From Ruegeria sp. ANG-R (GTDB lineage: Bacteria; Pseudomonadota; Alphaproteobacteria; Rhodobacterales; Rhodobacteraceae), in NCBI RefSeq assembly GCF_000813985.1, contig NZ_JWLJ01000001.1:292961-356960 (forward strand): DNA of 64,000 bases. The letters are read 5' to 3'. The notes beneath the pieces were generated by a model. It did not search any database and was not told where the DNA came from. It worked only from the letters and a program-made list of their open reading frames with translations. Made by a program: the position numbers and the translations under genes. Shown one piece after another: positions 28,394 through 37,639 of this stretch; within the stretch, counting starts at the first letter, position 1; every line of letters begins with the position of its first letter.

Positions 28394-29794
28394 TCACGCA
28401 GCGCTCTGCCGGATATACACCTGGTTGCGGCCCGCCCTCTTGGCGGCGTAAAGTGCTTTATCCGCCGAACGGATCGCTTGGCTCACCGGGTCGGTCTCAT
28501 CCCGCCGGGCGAGTTCCGGCGGGGCGCACAGTTTCACACCCACGCTGATGGTAACCGGGATCAGCGCGGGATGATCGGGAAGCCGGAAGGGCTGTCCACA
28601 GATGCTTTCGCAGATCATTTCCGCTTGCTTCAGCGCTTGTTCTGTCGAGGTATTTGGAAGCCCGATCATGAACTCTTCGCCTCCGATACGAGCCACAAAG
28701 CCGGTTTCTCCGATCGCGGCTTGCAGCCTGTGGGCGGCTTCGGTCAGGACCAGATCACCAGCCGCATGACCGAACCGGTCGTTGATTGCCTTGAAGTGAT
28801 CGAGATCGGCCAGCATCAACGCGAACCCGCGGCCCTCTTCCGGTGCCTGACGCGCGATTTGGTCAAGTGCTCGCATGGCGTAGCGGCGATTATGCAGGCC
28901 GGTCAGCGGGTCGGTCAGCGAGTCAGCCAAACCCTTGCGCAAAGTCGCGCGCAGCCGATCATCACGGGTCTTTCGGGCGATCAGAGTCTCAAGCCTCAGT
29001 GATATCTCATCAGTATGAAATCCGCCCATACAAACCGCATCCGCGCCCCTGTCCAGTGCTTCGGCCGCGCGCCCGGGATTTTCATCGGGCGATACCCCAA
29101 CAAGAACAGTATTGCGCGTTGCACCGCGTGACCGCAAATCCGCCAGAAGGTTCCGCCCCGAGGCATCTGACCCAAGTTCAACAACAATGGCATCCGGGGT
29201 GGCACCGGACAGCACACCTTTGAGATCGGGCAGGGTGTGGTTGGTCAGGAGGTGCCGGGTTTGACCGGCCAGGCACTTGCGCCACAGCGCGCCGGTGCGC
29301 GCCGTTTGGGTCAAGATCGCGATCTGCGCGATTGGAGGCGGTGCCAGCAACACTTGTGCCGACTCGCCAAAGCCAATGGAATGAGAATCGTCCCTCAGGT
29401 GCAATTCCTGCCGGTCTGCCCTTGCACGCAACAGGCTGCGTACGCGGGCCAGCAAAAGCGTGTCTTTGAAAGGGTGGCCAAGCACATCGTCCAAACCGTC
29501 CGACAACGCCCGCAATCGTGCCGCCTTGTCGTTTTGCGGAGCGATGGCGACGATCGGCACATCGATCAGCGCAGGATCTGCCGCCATCACTTTCTTTACA
29601 TCCGACGCGGTCCCGTCGGGCAGGGTTTGCGCGGTCAAAACCAGATCGGGCCGTGTCCGCCGCAGCAATGCGGCAAGTCCGGCCAACCTTTCGCCCTGTA
29701 CGACGTGGTACCAGGCCGCCGTCAACTGGACCTTGAGCATAATGCGATTGGTCGAAACACCGTCGAGTACGAGTATGGTGCCTTGCACAGACAT
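28394..29794 (-). CDS. pleD: PleD-type diguanylate cyclase with degenerate receiver domains
   Basis: 466 residues: receiver-like domain (about 1-120), second receiver-like domain (about 155-270) and GGDEF domain (about 300-466). The catalytic motif is ARIGGEEFMIGLPN, so c-di-GMP synthesis is plausible. The first receiver lacks the phosphoacceptor Asp (DLVLTAQTLPDG, Ala where Asp is expected), has LDG instead of a DD pair and HPF in place of KPF; the second is also degenerate (AIVVELGSD). No RxxD inhibitory site five residues before GGEEF (GETG there). Start 29794 chosen over 29800 for spacing to GGTGA. Divergent from the DUF3572 gene. Confidence 0.85.
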   Translation of the reverse strand: MSVQGTILVLDGVSTNRIMLKVQLTAAWYHVVQGERLAGLAALLRRTRPDLVLTAQTLPDGTASDVKKVMAADPALIDVPIVAIAPQNDKAARLRALSDGLDDVLGHPFKDTLLLARVRSLLRARADRQELHLRDDSHSIGFGESAQVLLAPPPIAQIAILTQTARTGALWRKCLAGQTRHLLTNHTLPDLKGVLSGATPDAIVVELGSDASGRNLLADLRSRGATRNTVLVGVSPDENPGRAAEALDRGADAVCMGGFHTDEISLRLETLIARKTRDDRLRATLRKGLADSLTDPLTGLHNRRYAMRALDQIARQAPEEGRGFALMLADLDHFKAINDRFGHAAGDLVLTEAAHRLQAAIGETGFVARIGGEEFMIGLPNTSTEQALKQAEMICESICGQPFRLPDHPALIPVTISVGVKLCAPPELARRDETDPVSQAIRSADKALYAAKRAGRNQVYIRQSAA

Positions 29795-29883
29795 AGCCAT
29801 TCACCGTTAGATTGCATGCGTTGCCAAAGTGTTTATGACTCTGGTTAACAAACCCTTTCCAAGACAGCATCCGAGGCCAGTTT

Positions 29884-30168
29884 ATGCCGATCTCTGCCAA
29901 TTCCGCTGAAACTCTGGCCTTGAATGTGCTTGGTTGGCTGGTGGGAAATGATGAACTTCTACCGATCTTTCTGGGGGCGACCGGGGCCTCTGCCGAGGAT
30001 CTGCGTGATCGCGCAGGCGAGGCGGAGTTTCTGGGGTCGGTTCTGGATTTTCTGATGCTTGACGATTCGTGGGTGATCGCTTTTTGTGACGCCAATTCCG
30101 TACCCTACGATGAGCCGGGCCAGGCCCGTGCCACGTTGTCGGGCAATTCGGATATGCACTGGACCTAA
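29884..30168 (+). CDS. DUF3572 family protein
   Basis: 94 residues, all-helical. NAETL-like start (SAETLALNVLGWLVGNDELL) and SVLDFLMLDDSWVIAFCDAN match DUF3572, a small family conserved next to pleD in alphaproteobacteria. Cytosolic, function unknown. AGGCCAG precedes the ATG. Nineteen bases separate it from the phosphatase gene. Confidence 0.85.
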   Translation: MPISANSAETLALNVLGWLVGNDELLPIFLGATGASAEDLRDRAGEAEFLGSVLDFLMLDDSWVIAFCDANSVPYDEPGQARATLSGNSDMHWT

Positions 30169-30187
30169 CCTACAGGAGCCCTCTCTT

Positions 30188-30880
30188 ATGGCAATTGACG
30201 CCCTCGTGTTCGACAAGGACGGCACTCTTTTTGATTTTGCAGCGACCTGGGGCACCTTCGGGCGTACGGCGCTGGAGCGTCTGTCCGACGGCGACATGCG
30301 ACTTGCGTCGGAACTAGGGCGCGCTATTGGTTTCGATTTGGCACAGGAAAGTTACGAGCCCGACAGTGTGGTCATTGCAGGAACGGTCGATGAGGTTGCC
30401 GGCGCCCTGAAACCGCATCTGCCCGAACTATCGCTTGAACAACTGGTGGAAACGCTCAACCGCGCCTCGGCAGAGGCGCGGCAGATACCGGCTGTTCCTC
30501 TGGCACCATTTCTTGATGAGCTACGGCAGGCCGGGCTGAAGCTGGGCGTTGCGACAAATGACGCTGAAATGCCTGCGCTGCAGCACCTGCATTCCGTCGG
30601 CGTGCGGGATCATTTCGATTTTGTCGCGGGATATGACAGTGGACATGGCTACAAACCCGGCCCGGGGCAACTGTTGGCCTTTGCAAGGCACGTCGAGGTC
30701 GAGCCGTCTTGCATTGCAATGGTCGGTGACAGTCTTCACGACCTCGAGGCGGGGCGCGCTGCAGGGATGGCGACCATTGGAGTACTGACCGGAATGGCAA
30801 CGGCCGAAACGCTCGAGCCGCTGGCGGATGTGGTTCTGCCAGATATTGGCCATATTCCCGGCTGGCTGTCGAAAGCCTGA
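30188..30880 (+). CDS. gph: HAD-family hydrolase, phosphoglycolate phosphatase-like
   Basis: 230 residues. HAD motifs: I in LVFDKDGTLFDF (nucleophile Asp), II in LGVATNDAE, III Lys in GYKPGPGQL, IV in MVGDSLHDLEAG. A four-helix cap lies between motifs I and II. The family removes phosphate from small metabolites such as 2-phosphoglycolate; FDKDGT rather than FDLDGT leaves substrate open. ATG at 30188 with AGGAG upstream fits motif I directly, so an earlier in-frame start is not used. Confidence 0.82.
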   Translation: MAIDALVFDKDGTLFDFAATWGTFGRTALERLSDGDMRLASELGRAIGFDLAQESYEPDSVVIAGTVDEVAGALKPHLPELSLEQLVETLNRASAEARQIPAVPLAPFLDELRQAGLKLGVATNDAEMPALQHLHSVGVRDHFDFVAGYDSGHGYKPGPGQLLAFARHVEVEPSCIAMVGDSLHDLEAGRAAGMATIGVLTGMATAETLEPLADVVLPDIGHIPGWLSKA

Positions 30881-30999
30881 TCATCCTGCGTTAAAATCGT
30901 CGGTCCAGGCAGTAAAACCGACACGATCTGTCGCAGACAGAGCGGCCAGAGCGGGGGTCTTCGGGGCTTGCTTGCAAGAGGAAACTCCGGAGGACACCC

Positions 31000-32559
31000 A
31001 TGAACGATAGTAAAACTCGTAAACGTCGCAGCGGTGGCCGCTCGGGTGCGGCCGCTCGTCGGGGCAGCGCGGTGATCGACCAGATGCCCTGGAACCCTCC
31101 GATCAACATTGACCGGCCGACCGAGCCGCTGGGTCTGGAAGGGATCGAGGCGATTCACGAAGGTGCGATGCGCATCCTCGAAGAGATCGGCATCGAGTTC
31201 TACAATCAGGAAGCCATTGACATTCTGCGCCAAGCTGGTTGCACAATTTCCGGCGACAACGTCCGCATGGGCCGGGATTTCGTGATGGAAATGGTGGGCA
31301 AGGCGCCCAGCAAGTTTACCATCACGCCGCGCAACCCGGATCGTCAGATCGAGATTGGCGGTAAGACCATGCTGTTCGGCAATGTCTCTTCTCCGCCGAA
31401 TTACTGGGATATGGAGATCGGTAAGAAGGTGCCCGGCACGCGGCGCATGTGTCAGGATCTGTTGAAGCTGACGCAGTATTTCAACTGCATTCACTTTGCC
31501 GGCGGCTATCCGGTCGAACCGGTGGATATCCACGCCAGCATCCGCCATCTCGACGTGCTTTATGACAAGCTGACTTTGACCGACAAGGCGATGCACGCCT
31601 ACTCGCTGGGTAAGGAGCGCGTCGAAGATGTGATGGAGATGGTGCGCATCGCAGGCGGTCTGAGTCACGAAGAATTCGAAGCGTCACCGCGGATGTACAC
31701 CAACATCAATTCCACCTCGCCACTAAAGCACGACCAGCCGATGATCGACGGTTGTCTGCGTCTTGCGCGGCGCGGGCAGGCGATTGTCGTGACGCCGTTC
31801 ACACTGGCCGGAGCGATGGCACCCGTGACCATGGCGGGGGCGGTTGCGCAATCGCTGGCCGAAGCACTGTGTGCGATTGCACTATTCCAATATGTTCGGC
31901 CCGGTATTCCATGCGTAATCGGAACATTTACCTCGAATGTCGACATGAAGTCCGGCGCGCCTGCGTTCGGGACGCCGGAATACATGCGATCGACCCAGAT
32001 GACCGGGCAAATGGCGCGGTTCTATGGCTTGCCGATGCGGTCTTCAGGTGTTTGTGCCGCGAATGTGCCGGATGGGCAGGCGATCTGGGAAACCTCGAAT
32101 TCTCTGTGGGCGGCTGTTCAGTCGGGAACCAACATGGTTTATCACGCGGCAGGCTGGCTTGAAGGCGGCTTGATCGCCAGCCCCGAGAAATTCATCATGG
32201 ATTGCGAAATCCTGCAGCAAATCCAGCGCTATATGCAGCCGGAACTGACGGCGACGGGCCCGGATGAGATCGCGTTGGAGGCAATCCGTTCGGTCGGGAA
32301 CGACGGGCATTTCTTTGGCATCCAGCACACTCAGGATCGCTACACCACAGCGTTTTACCAACCATTCCTGAGTGATTGGAAAAACTTCGAAGCATGGGAA
32401 GTCGCCGGAGGTATCTGGACGGCGGAACGCGCCCATCAGATGTTCAAGGAAATCGTGAACACCTTTGAAGCGCCCGCTATGGATGAGGCGATCCGGGAAG
32501 AACTGGCGGACTTTGTCGAACGTCGCAAGGCTGAAGGTGGCGCGCCGACGGATTTCTGA
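31000..32559 (+). CDS. Trimethylamine methyltransferase (MttB) family protein, non-pyrrolysine type
   Basis: 519 residues, the family's usual size. The MttB barrel is recognised from EGIEAIHEGAMRILEEIGIE, SFTTITPRNPDR-like (KFTITPRNPDRQIEIGG), VIGTFTSNVDMKSGAPAFGT and GTNMVYHAAGWLEGGLIASP. No in-frame amber codon occurs, so this is the non-Pyl branch, whose members demethylate glycine betaine or similar quaternary amines and pass the methyl to a corrinoid protein. No corrinoid protein gene is adjacent. GGAGG precedes the ATG. The N-terminus is unusually basic (KTRKRRSGGRSGAAARRG). Confidence 0.88.
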   Translation: MNDSKTRKRRSGGRSGAAARRGSAVIDQMPWNPPINIDRPTEPLGLEGIEAIHEGAMRILEEIGIEFYNQEAIDILRQAGCTISGDNVRMGRDFVMEMVGKAPSKFTITPRNPDRQIEIGGKTMLFGNVSSPPNYWDMEIGKKVPGTRRMCQDLLKLTQYFNCIHFAGGYPVEPVDIHASIRHLDVLYDKLTLTDKAMHAYSLGKERVEDVMEMVRIAGGLSHEEFEASPRMYTNINSTSPLKHDQPMIDGCLRLARRGQAIVVTPFTLAGAMAPVTMAGAVAQSLAEALCAIALFQYVRPGIPCVIGTFTSNVDMKSGAPAFGTPEYMRSTQMTGQMARFYGLPMRSSGVCAANVPDGQAIWETSNSLWAAVQSGTNMVYHAAGWLEGGLIASPEKFIMDCEILQQIQRYMQPELTATGPDEIALEAIRSVGNDGHFFGIQHTQDRYTTAFYQPFLSDWKNFEAWEVAGGIWTAERAHQMFKEIVNTFEAPAMDEAIREELADFVERRKAEGGAPTDF

Positions 32560-32684
32560 TCGCCATCCCCTGCGGGTGTTTCATGTTGAGACTACGTGGC
32601 ATTCTCATGAACCCATGAGGGATTTTGGGTGTTTATTAAGCTTTCTGCGGTCACCTGAGGCAGTCTTTCAAACTGAGGCGACTC

Positions 32685-33272
32685 ATGCACGGGCTGATCA
32701 ACAGGGCGATCCAATCCTTTGTCTGCGCCACCTATGGCCGCCAATGCTGGCTGCGCGCGACCCAAGCCGCTGCGCTGGGTTTCGATGAATTCGAGGCGAT
32801 GCTGATTTATGACGCGGATCTGTCGACCCGCGTGCTTGAAGCCCTCTGCGCCGAACTAAATCGTCCGAGGTCCGAGTTTTTGGAGGATTTGGGGACCTAT
32901 CTTGTCTCACACCCGAATATGGAGGATTTGCGCCGGCTTATGCGCTTCGGAGGGGTCACATATGTAGAGTTCCTGCACTCACTTGATGATTTGTCGGACC
33001 GCGTACGCTTGGCTGTCTCGGACCTTAAGCTGCCGGACCTGGAACTGCAGGAGCATTCACCTGCGGAATACCGTCTTCACTGCTCCGCAGGTTTACCGGG
33101 GTATTCCAGCGTCATGACCGGCGTATTAAGAGCGATGGCGGATGACTACGGGTCGCTGGTCATTCTGTCCAATGAAGGGCGCCAAAGCGAGGCGGCGGTG
33201 ATTTCGATCACATTGGTGGAAAGCGCTTTCGCGGAAGGACGCCATTTCGACCTCGGGGCACGTAAGTCATGA
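32685..33272 (+). CDS. H-NOX (heme NO-binding) fold protein lacking the heme ligand
   Basis: 195 residues. Overall H-NOX pattern: N-terminal MHGLINRAIQSFVCATYG, FLEDLGTYLV, then VEFLHSLDDLSDRVRLAV. In guanylate cyclase and bacterial H-NOX the proximal heme His falls where this protein has Ser104 (LDDLSDRV against LDALHDHL). The YxSxR heme-propionate motif is also lost (CSAGL at 133-137). It is therefore probably heme-free. ATGA overlap with the next gene, a diguanylate cyclase with an HNOBA-like domain, indicates that they act together. Confidence 0.8.
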   Translation: MHGLINRAIQSFVCATYGRQCWLRATQAAALGFDEFEAMLIYDADLSTRVLEALCAELNRPRSEFLEDLGTYLVSHPNMEDLRRLMRFGGVTYVEFLHSLDDLSDRVRLAVSDLKLPDLELQEHSPAEYRLHCSAGLPGYSSVMTGVLRAMADDYGSLVILSNEGRQSEAAVISITLVESAFAEGRHFDLGARKS

Positions 33273-34267
33273 TCAAGTCCGAAGATCTGGGAAAGCTACT
33301 GAATACCTTGTGCCCGATGTTTGTCCTTGTTGACGATGCAGGTGGGGTTACGCAGGTCGGTCCAACGCTGCAGAAGCTGCGCCCGGATCAGTGCATGATG
33401 GGACAGAGTTTTCTGGATATCTTCGAGCTCGTGCGGCCCCGGTCGATCACGACCGTCGCCCAGATGCTGACAGCGCCGGACCGTAAGCTTCATCTGAGGT
33501 TTCAGGACCGACCGCAGACCGCGTTCAAAGGTCTGATTGCCCCTTTGCCCGGTGGAGCCGGGGCGGTCGTCAACCTGTCATTCGGCATTTCGATACTGGA
33601 TGCGGTACGGGACTACGCTTTGACAAGCGCCGATTTCTCGGGCACCGATCTGGCGATTGAACTGTTGTATCTGGTTGAGGCGAATTCTGCGGCGATGGAG
33701 GCATCGCGCTCGCTGAACCTCCGGCTGCAGGGGGCGATGCTGGCGGCGGAGGAACAGGCTTATACCGATACGCTGACCGGGCTGAAGAACCGGCGCGCGA
33801 TGGATCACATACTTGGGCACCTGATTTCCATGAAATCGACCTTTGCGCTGATGCATCTGGATCTGGATTTCTTCAAATCAGTCAATGACCGCCTGGGTCA
33901 TGCGGCAGGGGATTATGTGCTGCGGCAGGCCGCAGAGATCATGCTCGAAGAGACACGGAGCGATGATACTGTTGCCCGCGTCGGGGGGGATGAGTTTGTC
34001 CTGATTTTCAAAGGGATGACCGACCGTGAAAAGCTGGGCGGTATCGCCAGGCGCCTGATTTCGCGCCTCTGCCAGCCGATGAAATTCGAAGGATCGCCCT
34101 GTCAGGTATCGGCAAGCGTCGGCACGGCCTTGTCGACCCAGTTCGATGTGCCCAAAGCGGTGGATATTCTTCATGCCGCTGATCTGGCGCTATACGCAGC
34201 AAAACGTAGCGGACGGTCCTGTCATCGGTTCTATTCCGATTTGTTGGGGGCACAGCAATCCGGTTGA
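33269..34267 (+). CDS. Diguanylate cyclase with N-terminal HNOBA domain
   Basis: 332 residues. Residues 1-130 resemble the heme-NO-binding-associated (HNOBA, PAS-like) domain: PMFVLVDDAGGVTQVGPTLQ and SFLDIFELVRPRSIT. A helical signalling linker (about 140-165) leads to GGDEF (about 165-325) with ARVGGDEFVLIF intact. An inhibitory RxxD (RSDD) lies five residues upstream, so feedback control by c-di-GMP is expected. Coupled to the H-NOX-like gene by ATGA. Soluble, no membrane segment. Confidence 0.9.
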   Translation: MIKSEDLGKLLNTLCPMFVLVDDAGGVTQVGPTLQKLRPDQCMMGQSFLDIFELVRPRSITTVAQMLTAPDRKLHLRFQDRPQTAFKGLIAPLPGGAGAVVNLSFGISILDAVRDYALTSADFSGTDLAIELLYLVEANSAAMEASRSLNLRLQGAMLAAEEQAYTDTLTGLKNRRAMDHILGHLISMKSTFALMHLDLDFFKSVNDRLGHAAGDYVLRQAAEIMLEETRSDDTVARVGGDEFVLIFKGMTDREKLGGIARRLISRLCQPMKFEGSPCQVSASVGTALSTQFDVPKAVDILHAADLALYAAKRSGRSCHRFYSDLLGAQQSG

Positions 34268-34293
34268 TCGCAGTCGGTTTCGCGACCGTCAGG

Positions 34294-34980
34294 CTATAGG
34301 GTATCCAGCCTTGCAGCAATGTGCAGCTGGATCTGCGGAAGTTCTGAAACGACCGGCATGACGTGACCTTTAAAGCCGGCGCGGGCCAACTCTTGCGGGA
34401 CATCCTCCAGCACGTGACCGCCGGTGCACGCGAAGAACGGAAGGCAGAGCGCGTTGCCTTCACATGCTGTGGCAGCTTCGGCGATGGATGGGGACTGTTC
34501 AACAAACCCGGTACGGATGGTTTTGAATGGGGTCATCTGACCCAACTTATCTGCGAAATCACTCGCGACGGCCGCCGGATTAGGGCTGCGACCGGAACCG
34601 TGCGCGGCGATAACAAGGTGGGTCTCGGACGCTACCCATCTCCTGTCTGTCAGCTCTTGATGCAGTGCGGCGGTCGCAAGCGCCGGCAAATCCGGATCGA
34701 TCCCCAGCGGGTCCAAAACTGTAACGGACCGAGCGCCGATCCGTTTGGGCAAAGCGCTGGTGACGAACCAGCCGCGCGCCATGAACAAGGGGTAGATCGT
34801 TGTGCCATCGGGCAAGTTATCAAGGCATTCTTCCAGCGCCCGGGGGGCTGCCAGGGTGGCCGAAGATACCGAAACCCGATGACATAAAGAATCGATTTTT
34901 TGCGCAAATGCAGCCAAGGCCGCCTCGGCGGGCGCCGGGTCTGAGGGCTGGCCATGAGCTACGATAACGGCGTGTGGCAT
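34294..34980 (-). CDS. CbiX/SirB-type sirohydrochlorin chelatase-like protein
   Basis: 228 residues made of two repeats: MPHAVIVAHGQPSDPAPAEA in the first half and THLVIAAHGSGRSPNPAAVA in the second, each with the chelatase His-Gly. Such proteins insert Fe or Co into sirohydrochlorin on the way to siroheme or cobalamin. The metal cannot be told. Convergent with the diguanylate cyclase gene upstream on the plus strand. A stand-alone gene, without cobalamin genes nearby. Confidence 0.78.
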   Translation of the reverse strand: MPHAVIVAHGQPSDPAPAEAALAAFAQKIDSLCHRVSVSSATLAAPRALEECLDNLPDGTTIYPLFMARGWFVTSALPKRIGARSVTVLDPLGIDPDLPALATAALHQELTDRRWVASETHLVIAAHGSGRSPNPAAVASDFADKLGQMTPFKTIRTGFVEQSPSIAEAATACEGNALCLPFFACTGGHVLEDVPQELARAGFKGHVMPVVSELPQIQLHIAARLDTL

Positions 34981-35052
34981 ACAGGGCTCCGAATGGGTTC
35001 TGCGATAGATGTCTTGCTTATGGTCAGAGTCAATGCGGGATCGGCAATTTGG

Positions 35053-35985
35053 TTATCCCAACAGTGTCAGCCACAACCAGACGGTCAATATTGACGCAGC
35101 TGTTCCGATCAGCACCGAAGATGCGGCGACGCGTTTGGCACGGCCGTACATGTTGGCGAAGATGTAGGCGTTGAAACCCGGCGCCATGGCCGCCGTCAAA
35201 ACGCCCGAGCGGAATAGGTCCTGCGGCAAAGCTAGTGACATTCCGAACAGCCAGACCAGACTCGGGTGCAGGAGAAGCGAGATGGCGCAGACGAAGAAGA
35301 TTGCGCGTAAATCCCCTTCGGGCCGGTATTTGACCAGCACGCCTCCGAGTGCGAACAAGGCGCCGGGCAGGGCTGCGCGGGTGATCAGATTCAGCGCCTC
35401 ATCCACGACTGCGGGTATTCCGAGGCCCGCAAGATTGACGATAAAGCCCAAGGCGATGCCAAGAATCAGCGCGTTCTTGAACATGGCTGACAGTACCGAT
35501 TTGACCATCCGTCCTCCGCCATTTCCCCGGTTTCGAAAGACCTCCATCACCGTGATGCCGACGCAGTAGCAGAAGGGTGAATGGAATGCGATGATCGCGA
35601 AATTGCCGGTCAGGCTGTCGGGCCCGTAGGCGCGTTCGGTGATGGGCAGCCCCAAGAGTACCGAATTCGAGAACAGGCAGCAAAAGCCGATGGCGATGCA
35701 GTCTTCCCACTCGCGGCCGAAGATCAAGCGCGCACCGATCATCCCGATGACAAAACAAAGACCGGCAGCCGAATAAAAGCTGATCAGAAGCCGGGGGTTG
35801 AAGCTGGCACTCAGATCGAGATTGGCGATCGCCAGAAACAGCAGGCAAGGTATGGCAAAACCCTGGGTGAATTTCATCAACCCGTCGACATGGGTTTCAC
35901 GGAAATAGCCAAACCGCGTTGCCGTATACCCGGCGCCGATGACCAGAAACACCGGCAGGATAACGTTGATCAGGCTTTGAAACAT
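35053..35985 (-). CDS. AEC family transporter (auxin efflux carrier type)
   Basis: 310 residues with ten predicted membrane helices. The family look is given by NVILPVFLVIGAGYTATRFG at the N-terminus and SGVLTAAMAPGFNAYIFANM near the end. Members export or import small organic acids; substrate unknown. Stands alone between the chelatase-like gene and the MBL hydrolase. Confidence 0.85.
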   Translation of the reverse strand: MFQSLINVILPVFLVIGAGYTATRFGYFRETHVDGLMKFTQGFAIPCLLFLAIANLDLSASFNPRLLISFYSAAGLCFVIGMIGARLIFGREWEDCIAIGFCCLFSNSVLLGLPITERAYGPDSLTGNFAIIAFHSPFCYCVGITVMEVFRNRGNGGGRMVKSVLSAMFKNALILGIALGFIVNLAGLGIPAVVDEALNLITRAALPGALFALGGVLVKYRPEGDLRAIFFVCAISLLLHPSLVWLFGMSLALPQDLFRSGVLTAAMAPGFNAYIFANMYGRAKRVAASSVLIGTAASILTVWLWLTLLG

Positions 35986-36038
35986 GGTCTTGCCATACTC
36001 GGCATAGGGGGTAGGACGAGCGCGAACAGCGGCTTGCC

Positions 36039-36836
36039 CTAGAGGGGTTGCCGGATCACCATGCCGTCAAAGGCGGGCGTGATATGATCCGGTGTTTCCG
36101 CGTCGACCGTCGCATAATCCAGATCAATATGCATGTTGGTCAGAACCGCGTGTTTTGGTTTCAATTGCTCAATCCAGCCCAGTGTTTTTTCCAGATGGGC
36201 ATGGGTCGGATGGGGGGATCGGCGCAATGCATCGATGACAAGGCAATCCAGGTTTGCCAGCTCAGCCATGCTCTCGTCGTAAAGGTCAGCGACATCAGGT
36301 AGATAGACGACCTTACCCATCCTGAAGCCAAGGGCATCAATCGAACCGTGATTCACTCGAAACGGCCGAAAAGGGATGGGGCCGCCGGGGCCGGTAACCT
36401 CGAACGGGCCATCGATTGTCTTGAGGTCGAGTATTGGCGGATAAGGCGACCCCTCGGGCTGAACGAAGGCATAGCCAAATCGGCTCAGCAAATCGTTCTG
36501 GGTATCACCGTCGGCCCAAACGGGTACGCGGGTTTTCATGTTGAACACGATCATCCGCAGGTCGTCGATCCCGTTTGTATGATCGGCGTGGGAATGGGTG
36601 TAGAGCACGCCATCCAGACGTCCCGTTCCGGTATCCAGCAATTGGCTGCGCATATCAGGCGAGGTGTCGATGAGGACCGAGGTTGTCCCCTCTGGCCCTG
36701 CACGCTCGACCAACAGAGAGCAGCGGCGTCGGATGTTCTTGGGGTTGTCTGGGTCGCAGTCACCCCAGTGGCCGCCCAGTCGGGGAACACCGCCGGAAGA
36801 TCCGCAGCCCAGTATTGTCAGGCGCAGCTCGTTCAT
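36039..36836 (-). CDS. MBL-fold metallohydrolase, PhnP-like
   Basis: 265 residues. Zinc motif THSHADHTNGID with further ligands in FRVNHGSIDALGF and LVIDALRRSPHPTHAHLEKT. N-terminal LTILGCGSSGGVPRLGG with CDPDNPKNIRRRCS resembles PhnP phosphodiesterases, including possible zinc-binding Cys. Commonly follows tatD in alphaproteobacteria, where its substrate (possibly a cyclic phosphodiester) is not established. ATGA overlap with tatD. Confidence 0.87.
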   Translation of the reverse strand: MNELRLTILGCGSSGGVPRLGGHWGDCDPDNPKNIRRRCSLLVERAGPEGTTSVLIDTSPDMRSQLLDTGTGRLDGVLYTHSHADHTNGIDDLRMIVFNMKTRVPVWADGDTQNDLLSRFGYAFVQPEGSPYPPILDLKTIDGPFEVTGPGGPIPFRPFRVNHGSIDALGFRMGKVVYLPDVADLYDESMAELANLDCLVIDALRRSPHPTHAHLEKTLGWIEQLKPKHAVLTNMHIDLDYATVDAETPDHITPAFDGMVIRQPL

Positions 36837-37639
36837 GCAGCGGCCTTGTACGTGGCGGCTTTGGTAAACAACCGGTCAAAATTGGCCTGCGTTTGTGCGG
36901 CGAATTCGGCATAGTTCATCCCGAACACCTCGGCCCCCTTGCGAGCGGTGTGAGCCGTGTATGCCGGTTCGTTCCGTTTGCCGCGGTGGGGCGGCGGTGC
37001 CAGGTACGGCGCATCGGTTTCAACCAGAATGCGATTGATCGGTGCCGCGGCAAAGATATCGCGCAGTGCCTGGCTCTTGGGAAAGGCAGCGATCCCGGAC
37101 ATCGATAGATAAAATCCAAGATCAAGCGCGGCCCGCGCCAGTTCCGCAGAAGAAGAAAAGCAGTGCATGACGCAAGAATAAGGGGCGTTTCCGTACTCTT
37201 CCGCCAGAATACGAGCCATGTCGTCATCGGCGGCGCGTGCATGGATAATCAGGGGCAAGCCAGTGCGCTGGGCGGCTTCGATATGGATGCGCAGCGATTG
37301 TTTTTGCACTTCGGCCGACTCGGCCGTGTAGTGGTAATCAAGACCGGTTTCGCCGATGCCCACGAATTTCGGATGTTTGGCCAGAGTGACCAGTTCATCG
37401 ACCGTGGCCATCGGCTCATCAGCGGCGCTCATCGGGTGGGTGCCCGCAGCGTAGAATACCGGGGCGTGGGCCTCGGCGATGGCGCGCACGGTGGGTTCGT
37501 TGCGCAACCGGGTGCAGATGGTCACCATGCGGGTCACGCCAGCCTGCGCGGCACGGGCTAAGATATCGTCCAGCTGACCGTCGAAATCCGGGAAATCCAG
37601 ATGGCAGTGGCTGTCGGTAATTTCGGGGGTGAGGCTCAT
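36833..37639 (-). CDS. tatD: TatD family metal-dependent DNase
   Basis: 268 residues, TIM-barrel amidohydrolase-like fold. Metal ligands: TDSHCHLDFPDF, GIGETGLDYHY, LIIHARAADDDM, MHCFSSSAEL and LVETDAPYLAPPPHRGK. TatD proteins have 3'-5' exonuclease activity and act in DNA repair/degradation. It starts in TGATG sharing a base with the holB stop and ends overlapping the MBL gene. Confidence 0.92.
   Translation of the reverse strand: MSLTPEITDSHCHLDFPDFDGQLDDILARAAQAGVTRMVTICTRLRNEPTVRAIAEAHAPVFYAAGTHPMSAADEPMATVDELVTLAKHPKFVGIGETGLDYHYTAESAEVQKQSLRIHIEAAQRTGLPLIIHARAADDDMARILAEEYGNAPYSCVMHCFSSSAELARAALDLGFYLSMSGIAAFPKSQALRDIFAAAPINRILVETDAPYLAPPPHRGKRNEPAYTAHTARKGAEVFGMNYAEFAAQTQANFDRLFTKAATYKAAA

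Noticed and set aside
31000..32559. Possible pyrrolysine (in-frame TAG) in the MttB-family gene
   Set aside because: The frame runs 519 codons without an amber codon, so it is of the non-pyrrolysine type.
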